Below are positions 42,459-49,823 of a stretch of 64,000 nt of DNA, in pieces; position 1 is the stretch's first letter; every line of letters begins with the position of its first letter. The stretch spans positions 1-64,000 of the forward strand of contig NZ_LGCN01000001.1 in NCBI RefSeq assembly GCF_001279005.1, given 5' to 3'. Under the pieces are notes generated by a model. The model did not search any database, had not been told where the DNA came from, and saw only the letters and a list, made by a program, of their open reading frames with translations. This DNA comes from Streptomyces caelestis. Lineage in GTDB: Bacteria; Actinomycetota; Actinomycetes; Streptomycetales; Streptomycetaceae. The translations under genes were made by a program, and so were the position numbers.

Positions 42459-43985
42459 CTAGAACAGGGTCAGCGGTTGAGGAGGGGTCGGCGTGGTCTG
42501 GTGTTCTCGGATCGCGTCCCGAAGCTGGGCGGCGGTCACGCGGGCGGCATCGAATGTCTCGGTCCAGCCGTTGGGCATCTGGACGGCGGTGAGGAAGATG
42601 CCGTGCCCGGCGGCGCGCAGGCGCCGCAGGATCGTCTGCTCGACGGACAGGGCGTCGTCGCCGGTGGGCACGTGGTGTTCGTAGAACAGGGCCCATCCGA
42701 GGCGGCGGTGCTGGGCGATGCGGTCGTTGCGCTGAAGAGCGCCGGCGACGCCGATCTTGACGGCGCCGTGCTGTGCGTGGGTGACGACGTAGACGCGGGC
42801 GGGCGCGGCGCGGTCGAAGCCGAAGCGGGCGCAGTATTTGCATCTGCGGCCGCTGCGGATCTTGGCCAGGGTGGGGGTCGAGGTGCGGCCGCAGGTGGTG
42901 CAGCGGCAGCGCCAGGGCGTCATGGTCGTGGTGTAGGGCTCCAGGGGCTCGAGACCGGCCTCGCGCATGGAGGCGGCGGCGCGCTCGGGGTCTTCTCGTC
43001 GTGCGGCGGCGGCGCGGAGGTCGGCGCAGCGTCGGCATCCGCTCTGGCCGGCGAGGATGGATCCGAAGGTCGGTGAGGTGATGGTGCCGCAGCCGTGGCA
43101 CAGGCACCGCCAGGGGTACTTGACCCCGCGGTACGGTTCCTGGGGTTCGAATCCGTGCTCGCGCATCTCGGCGACGGCCAGGTCCTCATCGTGGCGCTGT
43201 GCCTCACCGTTGGCCCGGTCGGCGCATGGCTTGCAGCCCGGACGCCGGCTCCGGCCGGTCAGGGAACCCAGGCGCGGGGAGACGATGGCTCCGCACTTGG
43301 TGCAGCGGCTCTTCCACGGGAACGCGGTGCCGGGGTACGGCTCAAGCGGTTCCAGGCCCTCCGCCCGCATCACTGCGGCCGCGGTCTCGGCGTCGTGGCG
43401 CATCGACTCGTTGGCCTTGCGCCGGCCGCAGGGGTAGCAGCCGCCCTGCCCCTGGCGGATGGAGCCGAGCGTGGGGGTCCCGGGTTCTCCGCACGTCCGG
43501 CAGCGGACGGGCCAGGGTGTGTCCACTCCCGGGTACGGGCCGAGGGGTTCCAGGCCCGCGGCCTGCATGTCGGCCGCGGCGACGTCCGGGTCGACCGGCG
43601 CGTTCGGTGCGCACCACCGGCAGGGCCCGGTACCGGAGTTGATCCGGACGTAGGTGGGTGTGACCTCGCGTCCGCAGGCGAGGTGGCGGCACCGCCACTT
43701 CCGGTCGCTGCCGGGATAGGGCTCCAGGGGCTCCAGGCCGGCCGCCCGCATCACGGCGGCTGCGGCCTCGGGGTCGATCCGGGCCCGCCCGGAGCAGTAC
43801 ACGCAACCGCGCTGTCCCTTGGTGACGTTGCTCAGGCGGGGGGTGACCTCCCGCCCGCACGCCGTATGGCGGCACCGCCAGGGGGCGGCGCTTCCTGGGT
43901 AGGGCTCCAGGGGTTCCAGGCCCGCCGCCCGCATGATCTCTTCCGGCTCGCGGGGGTCCTTCCGCGGTCTGCCGGTGCGCGCCAT
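42459..43985 (-). CDS. Six-fold zinc-ribbon repeat protein with C-terminal GIY-YIG-like domain
   Basis: 508 aa, ATG with GGGGAG 9 nt upstream. Six tandem repeats of about 65 residues start near 19, 80, 141, 205, 274 and 340. Each reads AxGLEPLEPYxGxxxPWxCR..CG...TP....I..G..GCxxC with four cysteines in two pairs. The last 110 residues start VYVVTHAQHGAVKIGVAG (398-415) and continue DRIAQHRRLGWALFYEHH, the pattern of GIY-YIG-type nucleases (T5orf172-like). The repeats probably read DNA or RNA while the last domain cuts, but catalysis is untested. The gene is monocistronic and convergent with 41419. Confidence 0.8.
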   Translation of the reverse strand: MARTGRPRKDPREPEEIMRAAGLEPLEPYPGSAAPWRCRHTACGREVTPRLSNVTKGQRGCVYCSGRARIDPEAAAAVMRAAGLEPLEPYPGSDRKWRCRHLACGREVTPTYVRINSGTGPCRWCAPNAPVDPDVAAADMQAAGLEPLGPYPGVDTPWPVRCRTCGEPGTPTLGSIRQGQGGCYPCGRRKANESMRHDAETAAAVMRAEGLEPLEPYPGTAFPWKSRCTKCGAIVSPRLGSLTGRSRRPGCKPCADRANGEAQRHDEDLAVAEMREHGFEPQEPYRGVKYPWRCLCHGCGTITSPTFGSILAGQSGCRRCADLRAAAARREDPERAAASMREAGLEPLEPYTTTMTPWRCRCTTCGRTSTPTLAKIRSGRRCKYCARFGFDRAAPARVYVVTHAQHGAVKIGVAGALQRNDRIAQHRRLGWALFYEHHVPTGDDALSVEQTILRRLRAAGHGIFLTAVQMPNGWTETFDAARVTAAQLRDAIREHQTTPTPPQPLTLF

Positions 43986-44119
43986 GGGTCCAACTCCCCG
44001 CTCTTCAAGGGTGAGCGGGGTCTTGCCTCGCTGTGCGGCGCAGCATAGAGGCGGCCACTGACATCGACGCTGACCGTCGCCTTGCCGCCGGTGGGAACCG
44101 GTGCCGGGGGCCGGCCGGC

Positions 44120-44536
44120 TCAGTTCACGGCATCGGGTACGGCATCGGCAGGGGCGCAGGGTTCGTCGCCGGTGCCGTTCGCTCCGGTCAGGTCCTCGCA
44201 GATCTTCAGGTGCAGAGTGGTGGCGACGGCATCGAGGCGCTCCCACTGCTCGATCGTCAGGTCGGGCAGCAGTGCACCGAGGTGGTGCAGTGCGAAGGCG
44301 ACGGCTGCGGGCACCGCGTGACCGAGAAGGTTGTCGATGCCGGCGCTGTGAGCATCGTGGTGGAGGTCGCGGCCGCCGGACAGCCCGTAGGCCAGGCTGT
44401 ACTTGTAGGCCGCTTCCTCGGCGAGAGTGTTGTTCGCGAGGGCTCGTTCACCGTCGGCGCAGTCGACGGTGGCGAGGAGTTGGTCGATGACGGAGCCGGG
44501 AATGATCTCGCCGGAGACGGTGGTGGCGTCGTTCAT
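44120..44536 (-). CDS. Hypothetical protein, 138 aa, coupled to a Ser/Thr kinase
   Basis: Its ATG overlaps the kinase stop (ATGA), so it is translated with the kinase. Helical, with a His-rich patch GRDLHHDAHSAGIDNLLGHAV around 55-75 that may bind metal. Not recognised; a substrate or regulator of the kinase is possible from position alone. Confidence 0.65.
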   Translation of the reverse strand: MNDATTVSGEIIPGSVIDQLLATVDCADGERALANNTLAEEAAYKYSLAYGLSGGRDLHHDAHSAGIDNLLGHAVPAAVAFALHHLGALLPDLTIEQWERLDAVATTLHLKICEDLTGANGTGDEPCAPADAVPDAVN

Positions 44537-46080
44537 GTGGGGGTAACGGCGGACCGGGGCCGGGTGGCACGCCGGGGCTCGGTGTTTCCGGTCCGGGCCG
44601 GCGCAAGAGGTTCGTGGCGGGTTCGGCGCGGTGTGAGGGCCGCGGTGAGAAGTGCTGTGGCTGGCCACAGCAAGGCGCCGGCGGCGATGAGGGTGAGGGG
44701 CGGAAGGCCGGCGTGGTGAGCGGCGAGCAGAAGGGTGGCGGTCTGCAGGGCGCCGGCGGTCGAGGCGAGGTCGCCGTGCCAGGCCGTGCGGTGGAGCGTG
44801 TGCTCGACCAGGCGGCGCACACCGCTGGCGCAGGTGACCATGGCGGGCCCACCCAGGACGCTGATGGCCAGGGCGGTCGCCCACAGGGAGAGGTCGGTGA
44901 CGAGGACGGCGAGCGCCGCGCCGCCGGTGAGGAGCAGGAGGGTCATGAGGGCGGCCGTGGTGATCATCAGCTGCCCTGGATGCGGTGGCTGGGGCGGGTC
45001 GAGAAGGTAGAGGGCGGCGAGCAGAAGGCCGGCGAGCGTGCCGAGGCCGGTCGTCCAGGGCGTCGGCACGGTGGTGGTGAGCGAGAGGGCGCCGGTGATG
45101 GCGGCCGCGGTCAGGCCGGCCGTGCACACGGTGGTGCCGCGGGCGCCTGGCTCACGCTGGCGGCCGGCGGGGCCGGCGGAGGTCGTGGTGGCGACCAGCG
45201 TGGGCGGGTGCCGGGGCGCTGTCGCGGTGGGTGCGTCGGCGAAGGCGGCCAGCGCGGTGTGCAGCCGGGTGAGCCGCGTGCTGGTGTCGGCAGCGGTCGG
45301 CCGGCGGTCGGGGTCCTTGTCGAGGAGCTCCAGGACCAGCTGCTCGAGGTCGCGGGGAACACCGGGGCGCAGGGCGGACAGCGGGGCCGGCGCGTCGTGG
45401 ACGTGCTGGTTGAGGACCTGCCAGCCCGTGCCGGTGAAGGGGACCGAGCCGGTGAGCAGCTCGTGGAGGAGGCAGCCGAGCGAGTAGAGGTCGCTGGGTG
45501 CGCTCAGGGTGGTGTCGCCGCGGGCCTGCTCGGGCGACATGTAGGCGGGGGTGCCGATGGCGACGCCGGTCACGGTCAGGGTGTGGTGGGTGGCCTCGGC
45601 CAGGCGCGCGATGCCGAAGTCGCACAGTTTCGCGGCGTTGCCGGCGGCCTGGTCGAGGAGGATGTTGGACGGCTTGAGATCGCGGTGGACGATGCCGCGG
45701 TGGTGGGCGGCCTCCAGGGCCTGGCTGATCTGGATCGCCCAGGTCAGGGCCTGATGGACGGGGAGCGGGCGGCCGGTGAGCGTGTTCAGCGGCCGTCCGT
45801 CGACGAGGTCCATGGCCAGGAAGAGGATCCGGCGGCCGTCGAGGTCGGCGGCGCCGTGGTCACGGACGGCGACGACGTTCGGGTGGGACAGGCGCGCGGC
45901 GACCTGTGCCTCGCGGCGGAAGGCCGCTTCCCGAACCGGGTCCCCCTCCCCCACCGGGATGATCTTGAGGGCGACGCCGTGGTTCTCGTGGAGGTCCTCG
46001 GCGCGCCACACGGTGCCCATGCCTCCGCTGCCGATCGGCTCCTTCAGCCGGTACCGGCCGGCGACCGTCGTGCCGCGCAT
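44533..46080 (-). CDS. Membrane Ser/Thr protein kinase (PknB type)
   Basis: 515 aa, ATG 46080 with GGAGGA 4 nt upstream. The kinase domain spans about 8-270: glycine loop GSGGMG (17-22), VALKI with Lys39, HRDLKPSN (132-139), DFG (154-156), and GTPAYMSPEQ. After a Pro-rich linker come about five or six hydrophobic segments (AGLTAAAITGALSLTTT; LGTLAGLLLAALYLL; ALMTLLLLTGGAALAVLV), so the C terminus is a polytopic membrane domain rather than PASTA repeats. It is co-translated with the small gene at 44120. Confidence 0.92.
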   Translation of the reverse strand: MRGTTVAGRYRLKEPIGSGGMGTVWRAEDLHENHGVALKIIPVGEGDPVREAAFRREAQVAARLSHPNVVAVRDHGAADLDGRRILFLAMDLVDGRPLNTLTGRPLPVHQALTWAIQISQALEAAHHRGIVHRDLKPSNILLDQAAGNAAKLCDFGIARLAEATHHTLTVTGVAIGTPAYMSPEQARGDTTLSAPSDLYSLGCLLHELLTGSVPFTGTGWQVLNQHVHDAPAPLSALRPGVPRDLEQLVLELLDKDPDRRPTAADTSTRLTRLHTALAAFADAPTATAPRHPPTLVATTTSAGPAGRQREPGARGTTVCTAGLTAAAITGALSLTTTVPTPWTTGLGTLAGLLLAALYLLDPPQPPHPGQLMITTAALMTLLLLTGGAALAVLVTDLSLWATALAISVLGGPAMVTCASGVRRLVEHTLHRTAWHGDLASTAGALQTATLLLAAHHAGLPPLTLIAAGALLWPATALLTAALTPRRTRHEPLAPARTGNTEPRRATRPRSAVTPT

Positions 46081-46363
46081 CAAGTCCTCCAGCCCTGCGT
46101 ATCCGGGCGCTGGAGCCGGCCGGCTCCAGGCGCACCGCGGGCGAGGGCGTGCCCGCGGTGCGGCGGAGCATACGAAAACGCCTTGCCCGGGCTGGGCGGA
46201 GCGATGCCGACAGCGGGACTGCGGCCCACACTCCAGTGGGTGTCTTTGCAGGTCAGCGGCATGTGAATGTCGTTGTACGGACGTGTGCGGCGGGCCGCGC
46301 CGGTGCTACCGGACGGCGATGGCCCCAGGTGCTGTCATCAGGTTCCGGGGGAATCCTTCGGAT

Positions 46364-46786
46364 ATGGACGACAGATGCGCGTGGTGTGGCGCCGGGCTAC
46401 CCGGCGGGCGGCGGCGCCGATACTGCCCTCGTCCGCGTTCCTGCCGGCAGGAGGCGTACCGGGAGCGGCGGCGGGCGGCAGCTGCCCTCAGGGCACGGAT
46501 CGCTCTGCTGCAGATCTCGCGCGAGATCCGGGCCCGATGCGAGGCCCTGGAACTGCTGGTGGCCGACGCGGTCGGCAACGAGCGGACCGACGCGGGGCTG
46601 CACAGCACTGCGGCCGCGGACTTCCGGCACCTGGCCAGCGAGCTGGTGCGGTGCGCGGTGATCGCGGATCGGGAGGTGGGTGCAACCTGGGAGCAGATCG
46701 GGCGCCCGCATGGTCTGAGCGCGGATGCGGCCAGGGCCCGGTACGGCCGGGCCCGGCTCCTGTGGCCTCCGCCGATGCCGGAGTGA
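46364..46786 (+). CDS. Zinc-ribbon / HTH protein, 140 aa
   Basis: An N-terminal CAWCG...YCPRPRSCRQEAYRERR zinc ribbon is followed by helices and a C-terminal GATWEQIGRPHGLSADAARARYGRA, which looks like a helix-turn-helix. This pattern occurs in small Streptomyces DNA-binding proteins. It is divergent from the kinase operon across 283 bp with no other gene. Ribosome site weak. Confidence 0.7.
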   Translation: MDDRCAWCGAGLPGGRRRRYCPRPRSCRQEAYRERRRAAAALRARIALLQISREIRARCEALELLVADAVGNERTDAGLHSTAAADFRHLASELVRCAVIADREVGATWEQIGRPHGLSADAARARYGRARLLWPPPMPE

Positions 46787-46962
46787 CGCCAGCCTGTGGG
46801 GAGGGGCCCGGTCAGCTGCGCCGGGAGGAGGCGAGGAGGTCGTTGGCGCCCTGGCGATCGTCGCTGCCCTGGCATCGCGTCGCATCTCCCAGGCCAACAT
46901 CGTCTCGCCGGAGTGATGCATGGCCCCGCTGCAGCCGGACCGCGCGCGGTGCCCGGATACAA

Positions 46963-46993
46963 CGACGGGCCCGGCTGCATGCCGGGCCCGTCG
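46963..46993 (-). terminator. Terminator of the tRNA gene
   Basis: CGACGGGCCCGGC pairs perfectly (13 bp) with GCCGGGCCCGTCG around a 5-nt loop TGCAT, starting 6 nt past the tRNA 3' end on the minus strand. Confidence 0.8.
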
Positions 46994-46998
46994 GTCAG

Positions 46999-47072
46999 TA
47001 GCGGGGACAGGATTTGAACCTGCGACCTCTGGGTTATGAGCCCAGCGAGCTACCGAGCTGCTCCACCCCGCG
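46999..47072 (-). tRNA. Initiator tRNA-Met (CAT)
   Basis: A complete 74-nt cloverleaf on the minus strand: acceptor CGCGGGG with CCCCGCT, anticodon arm CTGGG-CTCATAA-CCCAG, T-loop TTCAAAT. Three consecutive G:C pairs next to the anticodon loop and the unpaired 1:72 position are initiator hallmarks. Here 1:72 is C-U instead of the usual C-A. CCA is not encoded. It probably supplements the chromosomal initiator genes. Confidence 0.92.
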
Positions 47073-47129
47073 TCGGTGAGGCCACTCTACACAGTGATCT
47101 TCGTGGGCGGGGCGGCGCGCGTACGGCCG

Positions 47130-47333
47130 TCAGCTCCGAACGATGTTCTCGGCCTGGGGGCCCTTCTGCCCCTGGGTCACATCGAAGGTGACCGTGTCAC
47201 CCTCCGTCAGCTCGCGGTAGCCGCTGCCGGCGATGTTGGAGTAATGGGCGAAGACGTCCGGGCCGCCGCCGTCCTGGGCGATGAAGCCGAAGCCCTTCTC
47301 CGAGTTGAACCACTTCACGGTGCCGCTGGCCAT
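47130..47333 (-). CDS. cspA: Cold-shock protein
   Basis: 67 aa, ATG with AAGGA 8 nt upstream. [18 protein letters not shown] and DVFAHYSNI are the RNP1 and RNP2 motifs of a CSD-type OB fold. Binds single-stranded RNA/DNA and keeps transcripts unfolded. RNP2 has AHYS instead of the more common VHYS. It lies between the initiator tRNA and hupA on the same strand. Confidence 0.95.
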   Translation of the reverse strand: MASGTVKWFNSEKGFGFIAQDGGGPDVFAHYSNIAGSGYRELTEGDTVTFDVTQGQKGPQAENIVRS

Positions 47334-47474
47334 ACTGCGTGTCCTTCGATCTTGCCGAGGAATCCCGGCTGGTCTGGAGTCGGAGCCCTCTGCAACCGGA
47401 GGGCACCCGGCGTCCGTTCTACCCCGCTGGCGCCGCAACTATCCGGTCTCCACGCAGTGATTGCCCGACGGAGT

Positions 47475-47497
47475 GCGACCTGGTCAAGCCAGGTCGC
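47475..47497 (-). terminator. Terminator hairpin after the HU gene
   Basis: GCGACCTGG and CCAGGTCGC pair perfectly around TCAAG, 37 nt after the HU stop on the minus strand. Confidence 0.75.
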
Positions 47498-47533
47498 GGT
47501 CCTGGAGTGGTCACGGCACGAGGAGGGACGGGG

Positions 47534-47815
47534 TTACTTGCCCTTCGCGGCTTCCTTGAGCTTGGAGCCCGCCGAGACCTTCACGCTGTATCCAGCTGCG
47601 ATCTCCAGCGGCTGGCCCGTCTGGGGATTGCGGGCCGTACGGGCGGCACGATGGGTGCGCTCGAAGGTCAGGAAGCCGGGGATGGTGACCTTCTCATCGC
47701 CCTTGGCGACGACGTCGCCGACGATCTCGGCGAAGGCGGCCAGTACGGCGTCGGCGTCCTTGCGGGTCACCTCGGCGCGCTCGGCGAGGGCTGCGATCAG
47801 CTCACTGCGGTTCAT
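47534..47815 (-). CDS. hupA: HU-family nucleoid protein (HupA type)
   Basis: 93 aa, ATG with GGAG 8 nt upstream. MNRSELIAALAERAEVTRKD and TIPGFLTFERTHRAARTARNP with PQTGQP are the HU dimer and arm regions. It closely resembles the chromosomal HupA of Streptomyces and lacks the long Lys/Ala tail of HupS. Bends and compacts DNA. As an accessory copy it may organise this replicon. Confidence 0.95.
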   Translation of the reverse strand: MNRSELIAALAERAEVTRKDADAVLAAFAEIVGDVVAKGDEKVTIPGFLTFERTHRAARTARNPQTGQPLEIAAGYSVKVSAGSKLKEAAKGK

Positions 47816-48314
47816 GCGGGGTACTCCGTGGTCCTCGGGTTGTCACGTCCGCTGCACGGACGGGACGTGTGCGGCGCCATCTTGTCAGTTGGGTCTGACA
47901 ACGCTGCGCCCGGTGCTGACGGCGGGTCGCCAGCGGCACGGGCCGTCAGCAGCGGGAAACACGCGCAGCACGGCGGCCAGCACTGCCAAGGCCCGTGGCT
48001 CTCAACGCGATGCGGATCCGGCCTTCCTCACGTCACGCACGCCCATCGCCGCGTGATCCCGACGCCCGGCGTGCTGGCCACGGGCGTAGCGGCCTCTCGG
48101 GGCGCCCCTGACCTGGATATGGGCCCCGTCCGCTCCTCGCACCCACAGGGCAGGTGTGCGTTCACGGCTCGGTAGGGGTGCGCGTGAGGGAGGGGCTACA
48201 CCTGCGGCGAACTGACCGAAAAACGCTGTATCAAGCCCCATCATCTCCGTTGTAGAACCTACTGCCAAAAGTGCTGTGTAGGCTTACAGCACTAACGAAG
48301 AAGGGGGCAGCACC
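47816..48314. other. Intergenic region with palindromic operator
   Basis: 499 bp between divergent genes. No frame has convincing codon use. It contains the hupA promoter side and the operator at 48270-48293. The last 90 bp are markedly AT-richer than the surroundings. Confidence 0.5.
48270..48293. promoter_or_regulatory. Palindromic operator upstream of the 48315 gene
   Basis: AGTGCTGT and ACAGCACT are a perfect 8-bp inverted repeat around an 8-bp centre, 21 nt before the start codon. GTAG-AAC-CTAC lies just upstream. The encoded protein has an HTH, so autoregulation is plausible. Confidence 0.6.
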
Positions 48315-49694
48315 TTGTCGTTCAACCTTCGTGCGCTGGCGAACGGCCTGCACACCGATCATCCGATCCCAGGTCTCCCGTTCGTCGACGACTCCCACAT
48401 CCCGGTAGACGACGGAGAGGCAGTCGAAGCAGTCGGCCGCAACGTCGGCCAGGGAATGTGGGGCCGCTTCGACCCGGAACGCATCGCGGGCGGCTGGCGC
48501 GCCTTCACCACCGACCCGGACCGACACGGCCTCAGCTGGGCCGTGCGCTACCACCCCACGCACGGCAAGACCGTGCTTCTCGTCCCCAGCGGACACGCCG
48601 CCGATCTCCACACCGAGTGGCACGGAGGGCCCTTGCTGTTCCGGGCCGGCGGGTATTGGTGGGACGGCACCGACTGGTACCGGCCCGGCCAGATCTGGGA
48701 CCCGGTGGCGGAGGAGTTCGAACGGCGCAAGGCAGCCGGGGCTGTCACCGTGACGGCCGCCGACCTACTCGCTGCCAACACCACCTTCCCCGACCGGGCG
48801 ACAGTCGTGCAGGTAGCTGACTTCGACAAGGACGCGCCGGCCCCCGAGAACTGGCTCGATCACCTGGCCCTGTGGGCGCAGCTGACCACAGGCGACGGCC
48901 ACGCCTTCGCCCTGGAGCACTGCGTGGTGAACGTGAGTAGCCCCGAGCTGGCGGGCGACCAGCTGATCGGCGTGCCCGACATGGCAACGCTCGGCGGGAT
49001 CGGCGCCTCGACGCTGCGTGCGTACATCTCCCGCAACGAGAGCAGCGTGCCGCCCCCGCAAGCGGTCGTCGCCGGCCGAGCGATGTGGTCCCGCCCCGTC
49101 GGCCAGGACTGGGCGGAGTCGCGCCGCCGTTCCGCGGAGGGCGTCCGCGCGGCCATGTCCGCCTCCGGCGAGGAGGGCAGCCTGTCCGTGGGCGCCGAGG
49201 CCGTCCGCCAGCGATTCACCGAGGATTTCTTCCGGGCGCTGTGGGAGAACCCCGGCAGGCGCAAGCAGTGGGTGCTCCGGCACCGTAACGAGGCCGACGT
49301 CCGCGATGTCGCCGACGACCTGGCCTCCACCGTCGCGCTGAGCCTGGACCGCATCCTGCCGGCAGACCTTCTGCGCACGACGGTCCGGCACGCCATCCTC
49401 GACGACCTCGGCCAGGACCTGGCGGACCGCGACGGGGCGGAGGTGAAGGAGTACGAGATCCGCCTGACGCCGCAGGTGGCCAAGATGCTGGACTGGCTCA
49501 TCCGCCACCACCCCGACACGGCGAAGTACACGATCGGCGACACGCTGAGGCAGATCGAGAGCCGCTGGGAAGTTCCGCCCCGGGTCGCCGGCGAGGGTCT
49601 GCGGGCCTCGCTCGAGATGGACGGCGAGCTGGACGAGGCACTGCTGGCGGAGTACCTGGACCGGGTCCTGCCCACGGAGGCGTCCGGTTCCTGA
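48315..49694 (+). CDS. HTH-containing plasmid-type protein, 459 aa
   Basis: TTG 48315 is supported by AAGGGGG at 7-8 nt. The N-terminal 120 residues include an aromatic stretch (AGGYWWDGTDWYRPG). Residues about 215-270 carry an MTLG-type HTH and a Trp wing (ATLGGIGASTLRAYISRNES; MWSRPVGQDWAESR), as in DNA-binding proteins frequent on Streptomyces plasmids. The C-terminal 150 residues are helical. Likely regulator or replicon-maintenance factor. Convergent with the telomere operon. Confidence 0.65.
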   Translation: MSFNLRALANGLHTDHPIPGLPFVDDSHIPVDDGEAVEAVGRNVGQGMWGRFDPERIAGGWRAFTTDPDRHGLSWAVRYHPTHGKTVLLVPSGHAADLHTEWHGGPLLFRAGGYWWDGTDWYRPGQIWDPVAEEFERRKAAGAVTVTAADLLAANTTFPDRATVVQVADFDKDAPAPENWLDHLALWAQLTTGDGHAFALEHCVVNVSSPELAGDQLIGVPDMATLGGIGASTLRAYISRNESSVPPPQAVVAGRAMWSRPVGQDWAESRRRSAEGVRAAMSASGEEGSLSVGAEAVRQRFTEDFFRALWENPGRRKQWVLRHRNEADVRDVADDLASTVALSLDRILPADLLRTTVRHAILDDLGQDLADRDGAEVKEYEIRLTPQVAKMLDWLIRHHPDTAKYTIGDTLRQIESRWEVPPRVAGEGLRASLEMDGELDEALLAEYLDRVLPTEASGS

Positions 49695-49719
49695 GCGCAG
49701 CCCGGCTGTCTCAAGAACG

Positions 49720-49755
49720 GGTGTCCCCGAGCGAAGTGCTGCGCTCGGGGACACC
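49720..49755. terminator. Bidirectional terminator
   Basis: GGTGTCCCCGAGCG pairs perfectly (14 bp) with CGCTCGGGGACACC around AAGTGCTG. It lies between the convergent genes ending at 49694 and 49824. Confidence 0.85.
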
Positions 49756-49823
49756 TTCGTGTCTGCGACGCCGCCCGCACCGGCGACTGGGGCCGGTTGC
49801 GCCCCGACGGCACCCTGCCCGTC

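Noticed and set aside
48002..48268. 88-aa minus-strand frame between hupA and the HTH gene
   Set aside because: Codon third positions are about 65 percent GC and it runs into the palindromic promoter region.
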